Assembly: GCA_938029515.1 (NCBI GenBank)
Contig: CALJAQ010000073.1
Location: 1 to 7,733 of the forward strand
DNA from: an uncultured Nitrososphaerales archaeon
GTDB taxonomy: Archaea; Thermoproteota; Nitrososphaeria; Nitrososphaerales; JAAOZN01
Length of the DNA: 7,733 nt
Reading direction: 5' to 3'
Under the pieces are notes generated by a model. It ran no database searches and was not told the origin of the DNA. It saw only the letters and a list, made by a program, of their open reading frames with translations. The stretch's first letter is position 1; every line of letters starts with the position of its first letter. Below, one piece after another: positions 4,265 through 7,733 of the stretch. Position numbers and translations under genes: made by a program.

Positions 4265-5693
4265 TGAAGTCTAATGTGACAATATGTAGAGTTGAAAGGT
4301 CTACGATGGGTAAAATTGCTGGAGTGGGGTTTATGCCCATGTCTAGCTGGTAACCTGTTTGGCTCTGCCAAGTGCCAGAATTAAGCAGTAGGCATCCTCT
4401 ATAGCGTTCTGAGTCAAGTATATGCACGTGCCCACAGTGGAATATGTCTGGTATCTGTTCTATGACTAAAAGATCTTCACTAAGCGGTAGAATGGGTGTT
4501 CTTCTACCGTAAATTGGTGCTAGGTGTCTAGCTTTTAAAAGCATCTTCATAGCTAAAGCAGGCCGCTCCACCTTCAACCCAGGGGTAGTTGCCATAACGT
4601 CTTCTAAACTTCTACCGTGGTACATCAACACTTTAACACCCTCTAGATCAAGCCACGCTGGGTTACTTACTAAAGCAACATTCGGAAGTTCACATAATTG
4701 TGTAGCATAGTCTTTTGGTATAGGTGGTTGAGGTATAGCTTGTCTTACCGGTTCATGATTACCTGGGCTGATAAAGATCTGGATTTTTGTTGGTATACTT
4801 TTTAGAAGCGTTTGTAGCTCTTTGAATTGTTGTTTGATATTCGCTGTTTCAAGCTCTTTTTCTTGGTTAGGGTAGACACCGACGCCGTCTATAGCATCGC
4901 CGCAGATGAGGAGGTAACGTATACGAAGCGCAACATCGTCATCCCTTTTGTTAAGCCAGTCGATAAAGGTTTTGAAGGCTTGTCTTAAGAAGTACTTGTT
5001 TCCGACGTGCAGATCTGAGGTTAAGGCTGCGTACACCCTCTTTTTGGAGACATTTGGTGTGTGATCTGGTACGTCTGGTAAGGTCAGAGAGTCAATTATG
5101 TATATGTTCTTTTTGCCTGGGGTAACTGTAGCCGCTATCAGCGAATCTAAGGGTGCTTCTTGAATATTTTTTATCACAGAGCTTTCAAACGCTGTAGCTT
5201 CTATTCGCCCCGTCTTATCCTCCAAGACTATCGTAGCAGCCCCTCTCTTGATGGTTTTTGAGTAAATTAAGCCAGCTATTTTTGTAGAAGATTTGCTTTC
5301 CTTTAGCTCAGAGATGGCACGTATATTACCACTATCTCTCCGCTTCTTCATCAGCTCTAACAGCTTTTGGTATCTGCTTAGAAATAGTTGTTGGTAGCCC
5401 CCCGCTCCTTCTGATATCCTTACATTTTCGTAGCTCAAAACTTTAAAATTTAAAGGCTCACTGAGGTCCACATCTGCACTCTTTAATTCGACGTCTGTTT
5501 TTACTACAAGACGCTCAATATCCTCAACCTTTATCGTTCTGTCTACTCCACCCTTTAGTTTGATGACTTCCTCTATGAGCGCTGTTAAGTTGACGTCTTT
5601 TGGCATCTGAAGCAGCAAGTTGAATGCTTTAGGCTCAAGCTGGTATCCTCTTGCAACCACTTCACGTACGAGCTGCGCTGCCGTGTCAGACAT
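4254..5693 (-). CDS. dp1: DNA polymerase D small subunit DP1 (3'-5' exonuclease)
   Basis: The proofreading subunit of the heterodimeric archaeal replicative polymerase PolD; DP2 is not in the window. At 479 aa it is a full-length, compact family member. An N-terminal helical domain (1-60) and a linker precede an OB fold (about 125-205, KIAGLIYSKTIKRGAATIVLED). An Mre11-like calcineurin phosphoesterase domain (220-479) follows. All its metal and catalytic motifs are present: SDLH (D227, H229), CGDAID (D266), GNHE (N312, H313), YHG (H359) and GHVH (H422, H424), so it should be an active Mn-dependent nuclease. The start is ATG 5693, with a TATA-like box about 25 bp upstream. PolD near orc1/cdc6 and the origin is a known archaeal linkage. 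An IS remnant ends 96 bp upstream of its start. Confidence 0.96.
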   Translation of the reverse strand: MSDTAAQLVREVVARGYQLEPKAFNLLLQMPKDVNLTALIEEVIKLKGGVDRTIKVEDIERLVVKTDVELKSADVDLSEPLNFKVLSYENVRISEGAGGYQQLFLSRYQKLLELMKKRRDSGNIRAISELKESKSSTKIAGLIYSKTIKRGAATIVLEDKTGRIEATAFESSVIKNIQEAPLDSLIAATVTPGKKNIYIIDSLTLPDVPDHTPNVSKKRVYAALTSDLHVGNKYFLRQAFKTFIDWLNKRDDDVALRIRYLLICGDAIDGVGVYPNQEKELETANIKQQFKELQTLLKSIPTKIQIFISPGNHEPVRQAIPQPPIPKDYATQLCELPNVALVSNPAWLDLEGVKVLMYHGRSLEDVMATTPGLKVERPALAMKMLLKARHLAPIYGRRTPILPLSEDLLVIEQIPDIFHCGHVHILDSERYRGCLLLNSGTWQSQTGYQLDMGINPTPAILPIVDLSTLHIVTLDFTRL

Positions 5694-5710
5694 CTACTCG
5701 CGCTTCCAGT

Positions 5711-5722
5711 AATTGTATATGT
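5711..5722 (-). promoter_or_regulatory. TATA-like box for DP1
   Basis: The minus strand reads ACATATACAATT, centred about 24 bp before the ATG at 5693, which predicts a leaderless transcript. A second AT-rich box, CTTTTAAG at 5733-5740, could give a short leader instead. Confidence 0.45.
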
Positions 5723-5788
5723 ATGTAAGTGGCTTAAAAGCATCTTTGAATGCTGCTTTGTTAAAAATTGTTTGCCTCACGTCTTTGG

Positions 5789-5805
5789 TACCGTTAAAAT
5801 AAGGT
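5789..5805 (+). repeat. IS left terminal inverted repeat
   Basis: TACCGTTAAAATAAGGT. It matches the reverse complement of the right end at 16 of 17 positions. It contains the transposase stop codon. Confidence 0.85.
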
Positions 5806-6480
5806 CACCTCCGCTGGAACTCTTCTCAGACTCTCGTGCCTCCTGAGGTGGTTATACCAGAAGGCGAAGAGTTCTAGGAAGAGCGTTACATTCGTGAGTT
5901 TATGAACTCTGGCAGGGATGTTGTTGTAAAAGCCCTTGGTCCTCTCCTTGACGGTCCTGAAGAGCCTCTCGATAATGTTCCTACCGAAGGTCACATGCTC
6001 CCATCGAAGACCAAGCCTATTCAGAACCCAAGGATAGCATCCCAATCCACAAGAATCAAAGGCTTACCTACGCATCTTAACAAGACCTTCCTCATGAACA
6101 GGTATGCGTTCAAGGAGCGTTGGTAAGATGCATATACAGCCAAGATCTCCTTGGTATCCACGTCTATGGCGCTCCAGATGAAGAGCTGGCGTCCATCCTC
6201 CTTCAGCTTGCTTTCATCTACAGCCACACACCCCCTCACCTTAGGAGGCTCACCACAGATCAGCCCCTTCAGCTTATGGAGCCAGTAGTGGACAGCTACG
6301 TGGCTTTATCAAACCTGTCCTAAAGGTCATGGCTCGATAGGAAAGCCCAGCCATGTAGAGCAGGCAGGCAAGAACCCTCTTCTCCAAAGGTAATCTATTA
6401 CGTTGAAAGATATTCTTGCTACGAACGGCCTTTAGCAGCTCATAAGCCCCCATCTTGATCAGGTGAGAGTAGCCTCTCAA
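5794..6480 (-). pseudogene. IS6-like DDE transposase, broken by two frameshifts
   Basis: Three overlapping frames together give one transposase. The N-terminal part (6480 down to about 6305) has an HTH region, LEKRVLACLLYMAGLSYRAM. The middle part (about 6304-6035) reads HVAVHYWLHKLKG, then VRGCVAVDESKLK with the first catalytic Asp and LILVD with the second. The C-terminal part (about 6034-5794) reads GCYPWVLNRLGL, HVTFGRN, then IIERLFRTVKERTKGFYNN with the catalytic Glu. The first break lies at GLIK/HVAVHYW near 6305 and the second at LILVD/GCYPW near 6035, where compared with the family about 4 nt appear to be missing. Catalytic residues survive but no continuous protein can be made, so the copy should be inactive unless supplied in trans. 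The start is uncertain: TTG 6480 or ATG 6453. Confidence 0.85.
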
Positions 6481-6524
6481 GGTTGTTCAGCTCATCAAGC
6501 AAAATCCCTAGACAAGGAACTCAA

Positions 6525-6541
6525 ACCTTATCTTAACGGTA
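6525..6541 (-). repeat. IS right terminal inverted repeat
   Basis: On the minus strand it reads TACCGTTAAGATAAGGT, differing from the left end only at position 10 (G for A). It lies 45 bp upstream of the TTG at 6480. Confidence 0.85.
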
Positions 6542-6557
6542 TCCAAGTAGTTGAATA

Positions 6558-6565
6558 CTTATATG
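6558..6565 (+). promoter_or_regulatory. TATA-like box for the glycosyltransferase gene
   Basis: CTTATATG lies about 29 bp before the TTG at 6591 and 16 bp outside the IS right end. It supports a near-leaderless transcript from the first codons of the gene. Confidence 0.4.
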
Positions 6566-6590
6566 CAGATTTACCGCTTCTATCATAATC

Positions 6591-7286
6591 TTGGTTAAGG
6601 CAAAGGTTTCAGCGATACTACCAACATATAATGAGCGCGCCAACTTACCTGAGCTCATAGAACAAATCAGGAAACTACCTATAGATGTGGAATGTATAAT
6701 CGTAGATGATAACAGCCCTGATGGCACAGGTGAGCTCGCTGAACGATTAGCGTCAAAAGATCCCTTGATTAAGGTGATTCATAGACCGAAGAAGCTTGGG
6801 CTTGCCTCTGCGGTGTTAGACGGTCTTTCAAAGGCTTCTGCCCCCTATGTGGCTGTTATGGATGCAGACCTTCAACACCCACCTAGCCTCCTCGCTTCTA
6901 TGGTTACTCTACTCGACGCTGGTGCTGACCTTGTAGTAGCCAGCAGATATGTGCGAGGGGGTGGGGTTGTCGGCTGGACAGCTCTTAGGCATCTTATTTC
7001 AAGGGTTGCTACGCTTTTAGCACACCTATTAATCCCAAGGTCAAGGGTTGTTAAGGACCCTATGTCAGGATACTTCGCTTTAAAGCTAAGCGTTCTTGAA
7101 GGATTAAGTCTGGATTCTAATGTAGGATACAAGATCCTCCTTTTGATCTTAGCCAAAGCAAAGTTATCTGATGTCAGGGAGGTGCCTATGATCTTTAGGC
7201 GTAGGGTAAGAGGTGAAAGTAAGCTTAAGCAGAAGGAGGTCTTAAACTACCTTAGGCTCCTAAAGAATCTACTTAGACAACGATGA
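6591..7286 (+). CDS. Family 2 glycosyltransferase, dolichyl-phosphate mannosyltransferase type
   Basis: This enzyme probably transfers a sugar (mannose or glucose) from a nucleotide sugar to a polyprenyl/dolichyl phosphate on the cytoplasmic face of the membrane, for protein N-glycosylation or surface glycans. At 231 aa it is the short, soluble DPM1-like form with no C-terminal membrane region. Motifs include ILPTYNE (9-15), IIVDDNSPDGT (36-46), VMDADLQHPP (89-98, with D91 and D93 of the metal-binding DxD), ASRY (117-120), DPMSGYFAL (156-164) and RRVRGESKLK (204-213). The start is a TTG at 6591, the only suitable codon before the PTYNE strand, with a TATA-like box about 29 bp upstream. It converges on, and overlaps by 18 bp, an aminotransferase of sugar metabolism. 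The exact donor cannot be read from sequence. Confidence 0.92.
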   Translation: MVKAKVSAILPTYNERANLPELIEQIRKLPIDVECIIVDDNSPDGTGELAERLASKDPLIKVIHRPKKLGLASAVLDGLSKASAPYVAVMDADLQHPPSLLASMVTLLDAGADLVVASRYVRGGGVVGWTALRHLISRVATLLAHLLIPRSRVVKDPMSGYFALKLSVLEGLSLDSNVGYKILLLILAKAKLSDVREVPMIFRRRVRGESKLKQKEVLNYLRLLKNLLRQR

Positions 7287-7733
7287 CCTCACCGCAGCAG
7301 CTATATGCTTTAACTCAGCTTTTGAGACTGCTGGATGTATAGGTAGAGAGAGCACCTCAGTAGCTGCTTGCTCTGTTTTCAGCAGCCTTACATCACCCAG
7401 AAGCTTCCGATAATAAGGATGTAGGTGTATAGGCGTCTTGTAGTATACCGCCGCCCCGATTCCAGCTTTATGCAGCTGCTCTAACACTTTATCTCTACCC
7501 TTGACTCTTATCGTGTAAAGATACCAATTGGATTTCCTCCCATCGCGCTCATAGGGGAGTATGGCGCCGCATCCATCGAGCATCCTACTTAACAGTTCAG
7601 CGTTATTTCTCCTCTTCTCAAGGAAGTGGTTTAGTTTCTTAAGCTGCGAAGACAAGATCGCCGCTGAAAGCTCATTCATCCTTAAATTCAAACCAACCCT
7701 CTTAACAAATCCTTCTGCATCAAAACCGTGGTT
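7269..7733 (-). CDS. DegT/DnrJ/EryC1-type sugar aminotransferase, C-terminal part (partial)
   Basis: Only the last 154 residues lie in the window; the frame runs open to position 7733. This PLP-dependent family adds an amino group to a keto-sugar nucleotide. The visible part starts NHGFDAEGFVKRVGLNLRMNELSAAILSSQL, equivalent to the family's G-x-N-x-R-M-x-E-x-x-A-A motif after the PLP lysine, which lies outside. It then shows RRNNAELLSRML, the segment SNWYLYTIRV, GIGAAVYYKTPIHLHPYY (substrate loop) and the C-terminal EVLSLPIHPAVSKAEL-IA signature. Internal TTG/ATG codons near 7691 should not be taken as starts. Its pairing with a glycosyltransferase points to cell-surface glycan synthesis, though the genes are convergent and not one operon. 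Confidence 0.92.
   Translation of the reverse strand, partial: NHGFDAEGFVKRVGLNLRMNELSAAILSSQLKKLNHFLEKRRNNAELLSRMLDGCGAILPYERDGRKSNWYLYTIRVKGRDKVLEQLHKAGIGAAVYYKTPIHLHPYYRKLLGDVRLLKTEQAATEVLSLPIHPAVSKAELKHIAAAVRSSLSK

Larger units (their letters stand above)
5789..6541 (-). mobile_element. Decayed IS6-like insertion sequence
   Basis: A 753-bp element bounded by 17-bp terminal inverted repeats with one mismatch. It contains a single minus-strand transposase gene that fills it almost end to end; the stop codon lies inside the left repeat. Size, repeat length and transposase type fit the IS6 family and its archaeal relatives. No direct target duplication is visible (TTTGG on the left, ATCCAAGT on the right), which suggests an old or rearranged insertion. 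It sits between DP1 and the glycosyltransferase gene, upstream of both. Confidence 0.85.

Noticed and set aside
4311..4334. ORB-like GGGGTTTAT, as in ORB2, inside the DP1 gene
   Set aside because: The match is limited to the G-string side, there is no TCCAG/GAAA dyad, and it lies in coding sequence.
5412..5417. Another GATATC core in the DP1 gene
   Set aside because: Only the central 6 bp are shared; the GTG/CAC arms are absent, so it is not a member of the palindrome family.
5709..5722. TTCCAGTAAT upstream of DP1 as an ORB half
   Set aside because: No GAAA arm and no GGGG string follow, so it is just promoter-region sequence.
5902..6323. Plus-strand frames across the insertion sequence
   Set aside because: They are antisense to the transposase, which has clear catalytic motifs on the minus strand.
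5782..6549. Target site duplication of the IS
   Set aside because: The 8 bp on each side (TCTTTGGT-type left, ATCCAAGT-type right) are not direct repeats; they look more like a weak extension of the inverted repeat.
6533..7156. Minus-strand frames opposite the glycosyltransferase
   Set aside because: They are shadows of a gene with strong GT2 motifs on the plus strand.
1..7733. tRNA/rRNA genes, CRISPR arrays, riboswitches
   Set aside because: None recognised by eye on either strand; no spaced direct-repeat array and no tRNA-like T-loop with matching arms was seen.

Overview
The window looks like an archaeal chromosome carrying a replication origin. The archaeal markers are geranylgeranylglyceryl phosphate synthase (ether lipids), an Elf1-type zinc-ribbon elongation factor, Orc1/Cdc6 and the small subunit (DP1) of the archaeal family-D DNA polymerase. 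TATA-like boxes sit about 22-30 bp upstream of several start codons, as in leaderless archaeal transcripts. PolD is absent from the classical Crenarchaeota (Sulfolobales, Thermoproteales), while Elf1 is a TACK/Asgard-type factor. A non-crenarchaeal TACK lineage (Aigarchaeota/Caldarchaeales, Bathyarchaeia, Korarchaeota or Thaumarchaeota-like) is therefore the best guess; this is inference.

Layout. 1-1072 (minus strand) is an Elf1 - GGGP synthase - unknown gene operon; the last gene is only entered (18 codons). 1231-2190 (plus strand) holds two small genes: an unrecognised helical protein and a predicted membrane-anchored winged-helix protein. A 138-aa wHTH protein (2137-2553, minus) converges on them. 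2554-3046 is the intergenic origin region. Three good copies and one weaker copy of the archaeal Origin Recognition Box (TCCAG..GAAA....GGGG) lie at 2725-3050, around an AT-rich tract at 2811-2853. Orc1/Cdc6 follows (3047-4264) and converges with DP1 (4254-5693, minus). 5789-6541 is a decayed IS6-like insertion sequence with 17-bp terminal inverted repeats and a transposase broken by two frameshifts. 6591-7286 is a family 2 glycosyltransferase of the dolichyl-phosphate-mannose type. It converges with the 3' part of a DegT/DnrJ-type sugar aminotransferase (7269-7733, minus), which suggests the edge of a surface-glycan locus.

The least explained signal is a perfect palindrome, GTGATATCAC (mostly TGTGATATCACA). 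It occurs four times in the first 1.93 kb and not elsewhere, against about 0.007 expected in the whole window by chance. One copy and a related gapped copy (ATCAC-AAA-GTGAT) bracket the TATA box of the membrane-anchored wHTH gene, another copy lies inside that gene, and two lie in the neighbouring lipid-synthesis operon. Two readings are offered: an autoregulated operator/regulator pair, or an origin-proximal DNA-membrane tether or partition-like system. Both are hypotheses.
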